DNA of 64,000 bases from Sclerodactyla briareus (lineage: Eukaryota; Echinodermata; Holothuroidea; Dendrochirotida; Sclerodactylidae). Shown one piece after another: positions 25,301 to 38,185 of this stretch; the stretch's first letter is position 1; the number at the start of each line of letters is the position of its first letter. The notes under the pieces are model-generated. The model was not told the origin of the DNA. It did no database searches and saw only the letters and a program-made list of their open reading frames with translations. Where the stretch lies: positions 1 to 64,000 of the forward strand of contig JAODTK010005550.1 of NCBI GenBank assembly GCA_026419785.1, written 5' to 3'. The translations under genes were made by a program, and so were the position numbers.

Positions 25301-27370
25301 CCCCAGAAGTTATCTCGTATATAGTAGGTCTATGGTCTAACAGTAAATTTGTTCTAAGTCAAACAAGTTGAGGCCATATCTCCGATAGCAAACGCCACTG
25401 TAAAATGTAAAGTATGTTGACACTGCGTACCTGGATATCAGGGATACCTATAGTTTATATTGAGGCGGCCTGTGGGGCATGCATGATTGTATCAATTTTT
25501 TGCTACGGCCGAGCTTCTTCAGTCCCGCCTGGATTCTCCCGCGACTGCACGCAGCTATTTTTCAGTGATCACCAATAGTAGGCCTAATTCCATGGATGTT
25601 CGAGTCGGACTCCACATGCTACCTAGCTGAAACTAGCTAGCTGACAGTCAGTTACAAAGTTACCGTTACAATTGTTTGTTTTCGTCGATATTCCTGAGTC
25701 TGAAATATAGCCCAAACTACTATTCAACAACTGTTTTCTATAAAGATCCCTCTGGATCATCATTTTCAAACAAGTCCACCCATGAAGAAGATTTTAATAG
25801 TTACTTTCTTCGGATACATGGAGCATTAACCCATGTGACTTGTTAGCTTCACGTTTTTGGAAAAATCCGGGACCTCCCCTTTCGGCACATGGCAGTTGGG
25901 GTTCATTCGCTGTCCATATGTGCCTGGAGGTGTGTAGACTCCTGTATAGACTTATAGACTACGGGTTTAAAATTTAGAACATTCATCATTCTCTTGGGGG
26001 TGTAAAAGGGATCATCCCATGCGACGTAACCTTGGGGTTTATGTTGCTAAAGAGAGATACTTCTCAACTTGGAACGAGCTTTGGGAGCTGATCAGCTCAG
26101 CTCTACCATCCCGCGATGTCGCGAGGGGCGCCGTGAATTCAACTTCAATCCGATTTGCCTGTTACCTGACTCGATTGGCACCTGTTCCCAGCCAACCTGA
26201 CCCCGGACGCTTGTTTCCCGGTAGTACCGGAATGTTTTGTAATTTTAAGGAGACCGATAACAAGCCGTAGTAATCCGGCGACACTCCGGGACTTTTATTC
26301 CCATCTATCGCTGTGTTTGCTCGTCCTGCGCCAATGTTTTTGGTAGACTCCGCCGCGTTGGGGGAATCTGCGGGGGTATCGTTTCAAACTCTTTTCTATT
26401 TCGAAGCGCGGATTATTTTGGAACAATAATAAACATTCTGTCGCGATAGAACGCTACCCTAGAGTGAAAACCGGCCATGTCAGGAATCCCGTCCTAGCGC
26501 TGGACTGTAGATATATAAAGCTAGTGCTGTGTGAAAACCACAGCCGTTTATGCTGGACCAGACAACCTCTTCGTGCAACGTCAGTTGTCGCGACTCTGTA
26601 TTTCAATATTTTGTCAGTCCGTGCGATATTTGCCGAATAACGCTTGCTAAGAATACCTGCGGTTACGTGATCAGTTTCCCCCTTATAGTTCACTTCAAGG
26701 TAAGATTAATTTCGTAACGCTTAGTATAAACTTCAGATATTTTAATTATTTTCACGGTGTTGACTTTTGGACGGATGCATTGTTAAAACCATGGGAAGCA
26801 ACGACTGCACTTAGTATAAAACCCTGAACGGACGAACAATCACTGACGTAATACTACAAAATCTAACGTTAGTATTACTGTTGTCTGGAACATACAGACA
26901 CGTGGTTGGCACATTGATAGTATCGAGCGAATCAAGGACAGGACTATAACCTATCGCTATGAGCGCCTAGCAAACACGTTGTTCGTCTGTGTCAGAGCAG
27001 GGGAATCTATCTAAACGATAGTGATAGGCCCCATCGACATCCTGTATTGCGCTGGCACGGGGAACACATCAGTTACTGAGGCGAGAACTAAACTGGCTAC
27101 ACAGACAACTCACGTGAGGTAGATATTATTAGACACGTTGGCTGAACTAAGAGTGAAACATACTTATCGATCGTTTGGTGTAGTAGATCCACACCGGCAT
27201 TTTGCCTGACTTTGATAGGAGCGTGCTTAGTACCACACTGATACGATAAATGAACGGTAGTGAACGTGGAGTTGGACGTGAGAGGATATCGATACATTCA
27301 CGCCCCATGTGAAATAACTAGGCCAACTAATTTGTAGCCATCGGTGACGTAGTCGTCGTGGACATATCAC
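22329..27370. other. Intergenic region upstream of the KLF15-like gene
   Basis: About 5 kb without recognisable coding sequence. It contains a T-run at 23263-23271, a G-run of about 16 near 23936-23951 and otherwise unique-looking sequence with little repeat content, unlike the flanking kilobases. The low repeat density next to a transcription factor gene makes it a reasonable place to look for enhancers, but no specific element could be supported. Confidence 0.4.
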
Positions 27371-27373
27371 AGC

Positions 27374-27381
27374 TATATATA
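27374..27381 (+). promoter_or_regulatory. TATA-like box for the KLF15-like gene
   Basis: TATATATA lies about 315 bp before the first in-frame ATG of the zinc-finger gene, which would give a start near 27405 and a 5' leader of about 290 bases. There is no competing TATA nearer the ATG. Inferred only from sequence and position. Confidence 0.35.
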
Positions 27382-27695
27382 GTAGCCTAGTAAACCGTAG
27401 GCACACGTGGGCACCGTTGCAGCAACGATAACGTGGAGGTAAACAGTGCGTGTGTGAATATAATTTTACCAATTCGATTTTTGAATGGAGGCTCGTGTTA
27501 TTATTGCCTATTGTGGCTCAAAGAGAAATATTGCGGTTGACTACTATTTTCCCGGATTATTCGGATGCTACTTTGAGTGAAAGTGATTCGGCCTTTGATT
27601 ACGTGCGGATTTACGGAAATTAAGCGCCATTGTTTTCCCGCGAGTCTCAGATTTTCTCTCATCTCAGGCGTGGTAATTTGATTGTATTTTTGCAC

Positions 27696-29084
<1,389 letters not shown>

Positions 29085-29435
29085 CGCCGGTGGCATGGAC
29101 TGAGCGCCAAATTTACATAGCACTCATTGACAATAGGTACAATGGCGAGTTGCCGTAACCGTAGCACCTTACCGTCGGGTAGTACTGAAGATACTAGATA
29201 GCCGGATGCTCAGTTCCAACGTTTTGCAAAACGTGTAATGATGTTTGTGTCAAGAATCCAGAGGCGATCCGCTCGTCCTGATTTCACCCAGGGTGGTTTT
29301 TCAAACGGTTGTCAAAGTTATTCAGCTAAAGTGTATGTCTGGTTGATTGTAAAATCATTTGCACTACCCAAACATTACGACGGGCCACATTCGTATATAA
29401 GTCAATAAGAAGTTCAAAGCGTTGTCTTCATATGA

Positions 29436-29441
29436 AATAAA
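29436..29441 (+). promoter_or_regulatory. Polyadenylation signal AATAAA
   Basis: Canonical AATAAA about 350 bases after the stop codon of the KLF15-like gene, followed within 10-25 bases by G/T-rich sequence. This fits a short 3' untranslated region and argues that the gene is a genuine transcription unit. Confidence 0.55.
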
Positions 29442-29547
29442 GTTTGGGGATACAAGGTAACATGGCCGCAGGTTAAATTCCGGGCGAGGTTATGCAAATT
29501 AATATTCCGTATGCTTGATGTTCCGCGTGAGCATTGAATTGCATTGA

Positions 29548-29930
29548 CAGAACAACTTATACATACATATACAGCTCGTGTTAGTTTCCACCCGAAGTGC
29601 TCTTCAGATGACTCAGGAAATCCCGTAGTCGAAATTGTAGAGCTCCAGTTATGGGTGTGAAGGGGACAACGCGCGAATTTCGCCTACTACTTTTCGAAGA
29701 GTGCCCTGAGGATCGAGGCAGGGGTGAGAATTCCTGCTCCCGGGGATCGCCATGTAACGTCCCCATCGAAGACCGAGAGGTAGCTTCAATCGTTGCAGCC
29801 ACTTCCTACACGAGAAAGGAGCGGGGTGAAGTGAAGAGGGTGTGATGGTTGTCTGTGACGAACCGGGGTTTGAACCAGGACCTCGGACCCAGAACAACTT
29901 CTAGTCCTTCAACGATAATGGGCCGTGTGA
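29548..29930 (-). mobile_element. tRNA-derived SINE, minus-strand copy
   Basis: On the minus strand the head contains a box B-like word GGTTCAAACCC followed by GGTTCGTCAC, with a weak box A upstream, as expected of an internal RNA polymerase III promoter from a tRNA. A conserved body follows (CCCGCTCCTTTCTCGTGTAGG, GAATTCTCACCCC, CTGGAGC) and a tail block CTTCGGGTGGAA then TAACACG. The same blocks occur in the same order at 30290-30645 on the other strand. Non-coding and non-autonomous; it would rely on a LINE for copying. Confidence 0.75.
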
Positions 29931-30289
29931 CAGTTAGTCAAACATGGGGCTAAAGATGCATTGTTTTCTGGTGGAAACTAGCAAAAAGCGACGGCAACCC
30001 CTTCATAACATCACGATGAAAAATAACCTCAATGCAATTCGATATCGAACGGTATAGTCTTGATAACGTTTTAACGCAGAATGAGTATCGATATACCGCG
30101 AGAACATTTTTGTCGGACCCAATTGAACGGACCTCGTCCATTATTCGCTAGTGTTGCCAGCGATAGGCCTCTTAAGAAGTTTGCTCGTGAATTCTTATCT
30201 CACAACTAACAACTGTAGCATGTGCTGAGGCTCGAACTGGTGCATGGCGCTATTATTTTTTTTTAACTGGATAGCAATGGCAGGCAAAT

Positions 30290-30645
30290 AAGCGCGGTGT
30301 GGTGACAGGAACGGTAGAGGTGTCCGCCTGCAATGCCCTGAGGTCCCCCTGGTCAACCGTGGCCGTCACAGACACAAACTTTCATCAACCCGCTCCTTTC
30401 TCGTGTAGGAGTGGCGCCCGAGTGTAGCTACACTCGCGTCGTCGGATGGGGACTGAAATGGGATCCCGATGCGGAATTCTCACCCCCTGCCCTCGTGATC
30501 GGCAACTCTTCGAGAAGAGTAGTCGAGCATCGCCGTGTCCTTCCACACCCAAAACTGGAGCCTCTGCAATTCCACTAAGGATTCCTTAGTCAGCTGAAGC
30601 AAACCTTCGGGTGGAAGCATAACACGTAAGGCGTATAAGTAAGTA
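30290..30645 (+). mobile_element. tRNA-derived SINE, plus-strand copy
   Basis: Shares with 29548-29930 the words CCGCTCCTTTCTCGTGTAGG, GGAATTCTCACCCC, ACTGGAGC and CTTCGGGTGGAAGC, in the same order. The head has a box A-like stretch (TGGTGACAGGAACGGTAGAGG) and a decayed box B (TGGTCAACCG). The copy is more diverged than its partner, so the two inserted independently or one has aged faster. The short minus-strand open frame here is not a gene. Confidence 0.72.
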
Positions 30646-31169
30646 TGGCACCAAATGCATGTAACAATTTTGAAAGAGAAAATGTCTCCGTTGAGCTTCA
30701 CTGAAGAACAAGCGATTGCAATTGTATGTGTAACATCGTTCAGCAGCATTATCCCAGCATATAGTTTGCATTACTCACATTTTAGACTGTTGGATTGCAG
30801 GGAAGTTCGTGGAGACAAATTAATAGTGGATAAAAATAAACATGAAGTGAAAAGTCAACTCGAGGAGTGCAATCACCTTCCAGCTCGGGTTGGGGGACAT
30901 TTCTTCTTCTAGGACGACTGATGCCAAAAGTCGATTGTTCGAGTCTCGCTCGTATATAGACGTAGCAAAGTTACAAAAAATGACGTGTCGTTTATCTCCA
31001 TATTCTAATAGCAGCGTCAATTCCATTAAAGAAAGGCGCGTTATCGTTGGATTGACGGGGCTAGATCTAGGCAACTGAGTATACTTTTACTGATATTCAC
31101 AAAGTTCAAAGGACAACTGCAGGATGATATCTAAGGGGCTAATATCGAGCTGATATAAACTGAATGCGT
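30646..31169. other. Unassigned sequence
   Basis: Nothing recognised beyond short open frames. Confidence 0.4.
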
Positions 31170-31530
31170 CAACAGTCCAAACCGGAATTTCATAGGACTT
31201 TTCCTTACTCGTACCGCGAGTTATATCCCTTTGAAGTTTGTGCAAGTTTGTGGGAGAGGACTGCTGTAGTGGGTCGGTAGGTTTTGATGGTTACTTTGGT
31301 GAGAGAAAGAAACAGACCTTCTGGCTCACTGTTTGAACTTATTCAAAACACTGACACAATGAAATACATGAAATAAATTTTCCGTGTTGTCCATGTGTGA
31401 CGTCATCGTTATTGGGCATTTGGGATCTCGCCATTTCTCTGCTTAATTGCCCAAACTTTGAAAGCCAATACCGCCACTCAGTTTCCTCCCCATTCTCCAC
31501 GATAAAAACCATTGTTGTATCAAACATGCA
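31170..31530 (-). repeat. Dispersed repeat family A, partial copy
   Basis: Antisense to the copies at 37660 and 46290. Shared words (read on plus) are CCTTTGAAGTTTGTGCA, GTAGTGGGTCGGTAGG, TGATGGTTACTTTGGTG, GTGTGACGTCATC and GCCCAAACTTTGAAAGCC. It lacks the middle segment around TTTCAATAGAAAAC that the others have, so it carries an internal deletion. Confidence 0.7.
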
Positions 31531-34495
31531 GTGGTCCTTTAACGTCGCGTCCTGATATGTCTCCGAAATATGCTCCGACAGTCATATAGGTCGGGTAAAT
31601 GGATGAGCATGGCGTGATACTTGTTTTAAAATAAAATGAAACTCCACTATTTATGTGTTGTTGAAGGCTAATGGTCATTCGGTCGGGGGTTTCGGCTGCC
31701 AATGTAATGAAAAGGAAGTATCAAAAGTCCAGTCACATTACATGACAATTGACCTTTAAGTTATGTCTCACCCACTCATTCAAACTAGTAATGTTACGTA
31801 GAATTTCCATGAAATGAGTTAATATAGGCATTAGGCACTGATTTTGTTTGAAAGGGGAAGTGGCCGCGTGTTGAGGACTTGGCACCGTGACAAGTAGGCA
31901 ACTCTATGAGAACTGAAGGACTACTATACCTCGGAAGATTTGCGTTCGTAAATGGTAAATGGTTCCCCAGTGCCTAGCTAAAAAAATGGCCTATTGTGGT
32001 TCGTGGGTAACAGAATCGTCATGGTATTTCCCGCCTTTCTTGAGAGGCGGCTCGATCAGATGACCGTATTGACGCGTTAAAGGCAAGCCATGAAACAATT
32101 ACCCATGGATTGTTCGCCATTATCCACTTAACTTGAATGAAATATCTATACAGACAGGATTCTTTTAAATACGACAGTGTATTTGAGTCAAATTTGGGAG
32201 TTCACTTTGTTTCTATTTCATTTGGAAAATGCGTTCAAAGAATGGTGATTACTTGTAGAGATCTCGTCAGTATCCGAAATGTCCTTTCTATGTCCTTTCT
32301 TGACTACGCCAGTGATCCCCTACGAGGTCAACCGTTCTGTATACACTCTTACCAATATTGTGTAGAATCCACACAACACTGTGCGAACTAGCACATATTG
32401 TGTAAAGGTTGTGTGATAGATTACACACATTGTGCAGGTTTACACCAATGATTGTGTAATTTCTTGCACAACACCGGGATAGGTGTGCTATAGTTTTCAC
32501 AGTTACACGCTCAAGTTAAGAGTGTAAAGAGGCACTTCCATCTCATCACATCCACCGGAAAGTAGACGTTGTTATTCACATGACATCACGACAACAGTCG
32601 TAGTACTGATATCGAACCTAATTTCAAATTACCATATTAATTATTGTGACGATGTACCGTATCGTTTCGATATATGCACTGGGAGTCGACGATTTACCAT
32701 CGTTACATCATGCCATCAATTGCTACCAGAGAATAATGTTATTGAGCGAACAAAACTTATCTTTCACTTAATGCGGGTTCAGAGAATTCAAATTCACAAT
32801 TCAAGACCCAAATGTCCACGATGAATTCGTTGATAGGCGGTTCATGCTCACAAACTAATCAGAGCAGACAGATACGCGAGGGCGCAATTAGGAAGTGTTC
32901 CAAAGCGAATTGAAGGGTCCAAAGCAATAATGAGCAAGGCCTGTAAAAGTAGGGCGGTCACAACCCCCTCCAGCTCCTCCAGTGATTGCCCTCGCAGGCA
33001 TTGAATACACTTGCGTGCGCCGTGCGTGCGATTGCGCGTTTTTGCTGCGTGTGCATGTGTGCACATACTATCTGACCATTGGCCGGTGTCTATAGACACC
33101 TATATCATTACTATATTCATTGTAAGTGCTGATTAGAACGCTACACAGTTACGAGCACCGGTTGACCAGTGTCCCCTCGCTTTCCCCTTCTCTATAGCTA
33201 TTACCAGTAGCCGGGAAGACATCTTGCTGTGCTTAGGTCCGATGCCGAAATATAGGCGCCGGGCGTACCCCACAATCACACAAGTCAGTGGTTCGGTGCT
33301 ATTGGTGAAGTACCACGCCTGCTTTTGGGGTGTACTGGAATAGGCAAACACCATGTGATACAAGAATATGAGCTGAAACGTATGCATAGGCAATCTAGTT
33401 CAAGTTCAAGTGCGCATGCTAAAAAAAATACAACAAAAACAGACGTGGTGATCACGCTTTCAATTGGACCTTCATACACCTCAATGGATGTTAAACTGAT
33501 TCACCCATGTTGAATTTTTCCTGTTGTCCTTGAGTGTGTGAGTGATACATTGATCGAGTTGACGATAGCAGGAAGTGCCGCTTCATGGTAGCTAGGTACT
33601 TTTCTACACCGCCGCTGTTGCACGGTGTCCGCTTGTACTCGCGCCAACTTTGACACCATAGCATTACCATATAATGAGCCTTACACACTCCCAAATTGTT
33701 CTCATTCTCGTAGTGTACAATGATATGATGTCAAAGGTCAGCAGAGAAAACTTGGCAGCTGCGCCTATACGCAAGCTGCAGGAGTTGTGAGACAATAAGG
33801 CCCCTTTAAGTCGCCGTCAAAGGTTAAATATTAGTAATACAAGTTTCACGGTGCGGGGTGCATTGTTTGTATGAGTGCCAAGAGTGCCGGTCGGACTATT
33901 TTTCATATTGGACGAAATGTTGTTAACTTGTATAGAAATAATAAGGTATACTTCGTACAATTTTTAAAATTGCCGTCGCTGAGCTGATTTGGTAATGTAT
34001 GAAATAAAAACATAAAACCCTCACCTATACACAATTGATTGTTCTGTTTTAGTAATGTTGGAATGCGTGACATTTCGGTTTTTTTTATTGAATTGCGGGC
34101 ACATAAAGTGGCAAAGCTCCTACGCAAATATGCGTTCCCCATACCACCTTAGACAGAACGAGTTGAGTGAATCGCGGGTGTGTTATAGACGGGTTTGTTT
34201 GAGCTCAAGTGAGTACTTTCGATGTGTTTGACGGTCACGCTCGGCTTACGATACGTAATGCATTGAATAATACATCACTGTGTGACTAAGTGTAGTGAAC
34301 TCTTCAACTGCAGCAGCTGGTGAGAGAGCCATTGCACGGATAGTGTTAATACTATTACGGCTTATATCCGAAGTTGGCTATCCACATCTGTGCAGGCGCG
34401 GCGCATTCGCAGCCAGGCCGCAAACCGATGTTGAGAGAATCGCACCGGGAGCGATTTCTGCGGACGTGCAGCATCCTTGCAGAACAGGTGTAGAC
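31531..34495. other. Intergenic sequence, no gene recognised
   Basis: Apart from the inverted TTGTGTAA/TTACACAA cluster at 32335-32505, I could not assign anything in these 3 kb. Short open frames on both strands show no family resemblance. Confidence 0.4.
32335..32505. repeat. Cluster of TTGTGTAA / TTACACAA words
   Basis: ATTGTGTAGAATCCACACAAC, ATTGTGTAAAGGTTGTGTGA, ATTACACACATTGTGCAGG and GATTGTGTAATTTCTTGCACAAC follow one another every ~30 bp, alternating in orientation. The arrangement can fold into several alternative hairpins. It looks like a small degenerate minisatellite or the subterminal region of an unidentified DNA transposon. Confidence 0.5.
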
Positions 34496-34767
34496 CAGTG
34501 GTTCCCAATCAGGGTGAAATTTCCCCCAGGGGGGAAATTTCAAGATTTCAGGGGATAAAAAAATGTATACAAAGGTAATCATTTTTGCAGGATCTTTCGG
34601 TTGTGAATTCTTCTTGTTTACAAACACAATTACATACCTAGTTTAAACCCTTTCCCGCATCTCACCACCCCCTTTCAACCTTACAATTGAAATGTATTTC
34701 ATAAGGGGAACGGCTTCAAGCGAAAGGCAAAGGGGGGAAATGGGGAGAAAAATGTTGGGAACCACTG
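34496..34767. mobile_element. hAT-like MITE, 272 bp
   Basis: Left end CAGTGGTTCCCAATCAGGG and right end (complement) CAGTGGTTCCCAACATTT form terminal inverted repeats. The flanks are a perfect 8-bp target duplication, GTGTAGAC, at 34488-34495 and 34768-34775. A perfect 12-bp-arm hairpin (arm GAAATTTCCCCC, loop AG) lies at 34516-34541 just inside the left end, a common feature of hAT ends. No transposase. Ends of the CAGTGGTTCCCAA type are typical of hAT elements in animals. Confidence 0.92.
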
Positions 34768-34775
34768 GTGTAGAC

Positions 34776-36824
34776 GGTTACATGGGACGCCGGTCGAGCA
34801 GATTCGCATCAACATTATTAGACGCTCCTCGTGCCGCGTTTCGATTGCTCAGTGATAATATGTGCAAATATAGGTGGATGCAACATTTTGCGGATGCGCC
34901 TGCGTTGGGAATGCCCCGCGGAGTGTGGATGGCTAGTTTAGGGCGCCTTAAAATGGGCTATGTATGTATGTGTGGTGAATGAAGTCATTTCACTAGGTAG
35001 CGCCCAGTGATACTTGAAACCGCCCCGTGATGAAGTCATGCAAATGAGTATTTCAGTTACCCATAATGGGCAGTTAGTTTTAAAATTACAGCATGACATG
35101 TAGGCTATAAATAGCACAAGGTTACACGCTAATAAACCTGTTCACGGTTAAAATTATTGAAATTATATTACTATTGTGTCAAAGGTCAAACGGGTACTCT
35201 AGCGTTTCGACTTGCACGAACAGTATGCAAAACAACTATTCGACCCCCTGACAAAAACTACACCTCCTACCAGCACAAAACTTTACAGATGTTCCACCAT
35301 ACTTATCGAGAATAACTCAGTAAAACATGGGATGAATTGGTTTAGTTCTCGAAATAGTGGGATGGTTTAAAACAGGCCTCAATGTTAGAGCTATGGGAAG
35401 GACCTCGTCTATACCCTTGAGCTGTTTATTTGTGTGTATGAGTAGAGTACTAACAACCGTGAACAGGCTTGTACTACTGCACTCTACCCCGTAATATATG
35501 ACGAAGGGAACGGCTTACGGCTATCATTTCTAAGCACTGTAGGATACACGGTAAGGTGTAATCTTAAACCGTTAACACTCCCGCTGAATAAGTATTAATC
35601 AAAGTGATAATCATATTCCGTGAACAATGCAGGTCTTGCATCTCGCCAGGGAAATATTAGCCATATAGACCTATCATTCGTATCATCGTAGACTCTGCCG
35701 CCAATATCCACCGCCCTCCCCCCCCCTCCTGGGGCCCTGCCGCCCATTTGCCGTGACAGACTCTCGCCCATGTGCCCCTCTAAACATCCGCCGCCGATAA
35801 TTTCAGATAAATAACTTGTTAGCAATGCGCTCATTTGGAAGGTTCGAATTTCATGAACCCAATATAATTTCAAAAATGACCATGACATTTCGTGACCTTT
35901 TTTCTTACAAGTTCATCAGGCGTTGTCAGGTATAGATGGATTGATTTTAGATTTCAATTTAAATCAAAATGAATAGTCTATATTCAAGTATTTTTTTTCA
36001 CATCCTACTTATTGAGCTCATCTGTGGGAGGAGGTTCGTTAGAGGTTCGTTATATCACTTCCCATCAAGTTGAGGCAGTTGTAATGGTTTTCTATTCACA
36101 AATTTGTATCATTAGGCTGCTACCAAATGTCACAATTTGTATTCAGTCTTGGCACATATTAACTAAAAGGAAATGGTATTTTAGACGGTCTGTCTAGTCA
36201 TAAATACATTAAGTGCGATCGTTTTATGTCTGCAAGGTATAGGGTGACAATTCTACCCAGTTAGAATTTAACAAAGTTTAAAATATGTTCAGCCGCTCGG
36301 TCTAAGACTTCGAGCGAGATGCAAGGCGCGGCCTTGACTCGACGGTAGTGTCCACGGCCTTGGCCTCGGAAGAATCGGCCCCGACTACCACACTGTTGTT
36401 TACACGCGAATTGGGGCAAACCCCTCCCACTTATCTGATACGTGTATTATAGCGCTGAGTGGAACGTGGGCCTACAGTTTATGTTGCGATAATGTTCATG
36501 GTTTTTACACGCAGAATGGGTCATACCTCTCTCCTTTTTACCAGGCCCCAATGAGTATACCTCCTAACAGAAAAGGCCTTTTGCGACCTGAGCATCCTGT
36601 CCAGTTTCATTGGATACAGTGCCAGAAACACCCTGCATATCAGATTCTCACCCTCGGCCCACGGCTTGGCCCCCTCGCGTTAGGCCACATCAGGACGGTG
36701 TACGAAGGCTAAACTGTAGAACGCGCGTAGGTTAGTGTGTCACTAAACATCCGAGTGGAAGGACTGGAGGGGAAGACCTGTACGTGTTGAACCAGAGGGT
36801 GTAACCCTAGGGGGAGGGGGTAGC
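34776..36824. other. Intergenic sequence with one family B repeat
   Basis: No gene recognised. Family B lies at 35160-35500. A C-rich tract near 35715-35735 resembles transposon-edge sequence without a definable element. The 97-codon minus-strand open frame at 35595-35888 resembles no protein I know. Confidence 0.4.
35160..35500 (+). repeat. Dispersed repeat family B, copy 1
   Basis: Aligns in the same orientation with 45640-45965. Shared words include ATTGTGTCAAAGG, AAACTTTACAGA, AACTCA/AACTACTCA then ACAAAACAT, GGGATGAATTGGTT and TTTAAAA..AGGCCT/AGCCTT. The two copies differ by many substitutions and are therefore old. Function unknown. Confidence 0.6.
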
Positions 36825-37144
36825 CAGTGGAGCGCCAGCGGGGGGCCGGGGCATGACCCCAACCGTCGGGAGCAGCCCCCCCCCCCCCCTCCCCCGTTCG
36901 GGGAAAAATCGAGAAGGTGTCGGGAAGCGGAGGATGAGAAAAAATCGGGCGAAATGCGAGAAAAAGAAGAAAAAGAGGAAAAATAAAAAAATGAAAGCAT
37001 TAACAATGTAGTGTTTTGGTGTATAGGGTGAGGTGCACTATGGCGAACGTTACTCGCTGAACTTCTGAACTTTCCATCGGGGAAATTTTGGCTCCCTCGT
37101 CGGGACTCTGGCCCCCTCGTCGGAAATCCTAGCGCCCGCCCCTG
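36825..37144 (-). mobile_element. hAT-like element, family N, short copy
   Basis: Begins CAGTGGAGCGCCAGCGGGGG and ends (complement) CAGGGGCGGGCGCTAGGATT. These match, in opposite orientation, the right and left ends of the 46003-47307 element (GGGGCATGACCCC-type block and GGAAATCCT..GCGCC block). The centre has a CGAGAAAAAGAAGAAAAAGAGG stretch similar to that element as well. No clear target duplication was seen. The minus-strand 145-codon open frame over it is low-complexity transposon sequence, not a gene. Confidence 0.6.
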
Positions 37145-37281
37145 TGTAAGGCGCCGACGCCTCCCCTCCCAGCCCCTCATCTCTCATAAAGGCCTCTTAT
37201 AATACGTCTTTGGCCACCAAATAGCTTATACTCGGTACTGATTTGGACAAGTGGTTTGCGTCCATTGTTAGAACATGATGA

Positions 37282-37620
37282 TAAAGCTCCATTCAGCCTT
37301 TGACATATTCGAGAAAATGACCATCAATGATATTAAAATAGTGCCATACGTCGTCTACAAGAAGAATTCAGTCAAAATTACAGCACTCCAATCTAACTTA
37401 TTCCTGGACACAATAAACTTATTTTCCAAAAAACGCCGGCCGGTTCCGAAACATATGTATATGTTACGCCACAAGGACCAAATTCCACGAAATTACGATT
37501 TTTTAAACTAATACGATCGTTTCAAACAAGTTTTTTTCCCGATATTAGTTCCTGCATCAGTCAATACAATAGATATTACTACATATGGGTAGCTTCGTGG
37601 CTGTAGTGGAGGGCATGGAC
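37282..37620 (+). repeat. Dispersed repeat family C, copy 1
   Basis: Aligns in the same orientation with 52807-53138: AAAGCTCCATTCAGCCTTTGA, AGTCAAAATTACAGCACTC, GCCGGCCGG, GAAATTACGGATTTT-like, ATCAGTCAATACAATAG and GGGTAGCTTCGTGGCTG. The last block resembles the start and D-arm of a serine-type tRNA (box A-like TGGCTGTAGTGG), so the repeat could be, or could abut, a tRNA-derived element. That link is weak. Confidence 0.65.
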
Positions 37621-37659
37621 TGAAGGCTGATTGAACTTTTTTTTCACATTAAGACACTT

Positions 37660-38185
37660 CAGGCTTGGATACCACAGATCGTATCATGGAAATGGACAAC
37701 TCTATCTATAGGTTCAAACCCGCATTTCCAATACGATGTTCATATGTGGATTATTGGCCTTCAAAGTTTGTCCATTATGCAGAGAAATTGGGGAGAATCC
37801 CAATTGCGCAATAATGCATGACGTCACACTTGGACAAACCCGGGAAGTATGTCTGCATTCATTGTTTCATTTTCTTGAATAAGTCAACATTTAGCAGAAT
37901 TTCGTTTTCGTTTTCTCACCAAAATAATCATCACCACCTACCAACCCACTAAAGCATCCCTTCCTAGACTGAATGTTTTTCGAAGTGAAAATAATGTGTG
38001 AATTTCAATAGAAAACAAGATTGTTTTGAGGATTGTGCCACGTATGACATCATTTATTATTGCATGATGGGATGATCCGTGCGCAATACACATGCATAAA
38101 CTTCAAAGTACTGTATCTTCGTACGGAGAGTCGTATGAACTTCGGGTTTAGACAGACGCATTCGTTTGTCTCCAGTTATATATTA
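37660..38185 (+). repeat. Dispersed repeat family A, full-looking copy
   Basis: Aligns with 46290-46850 over its length. Shared words include TATTGGCCTTCAAAGTTTG, GCATGACGTCACAC, GAATAAGTCAACATTTAGC, TTTCAATAGAAAAC, TATTATTGCATGATGGGATG and GCGCAATACACATGC. The complement matches 48826-49225 and 31170-31530. It has no open frame of note and no clear terminal repeats, so it may be a SINE-like or a truncated element. Contains GGTTCAAACCC at 37711, a box B-like word not kept in the other copies. Confidence 0.75.

Noticed and set aside
36743-37180. 145-codon minus-strand open frame
   Set aside because: Lies over the family N hAT-like element and is made of low-complexity serine, glycine and proline stretches.
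37711-37721. GGTTCAAACCC, a perfect tRNA box B word
   Set aside because: Other family A copies do not keep it, no box A lies at a suitable distance and no tRNA fold could be drawn.
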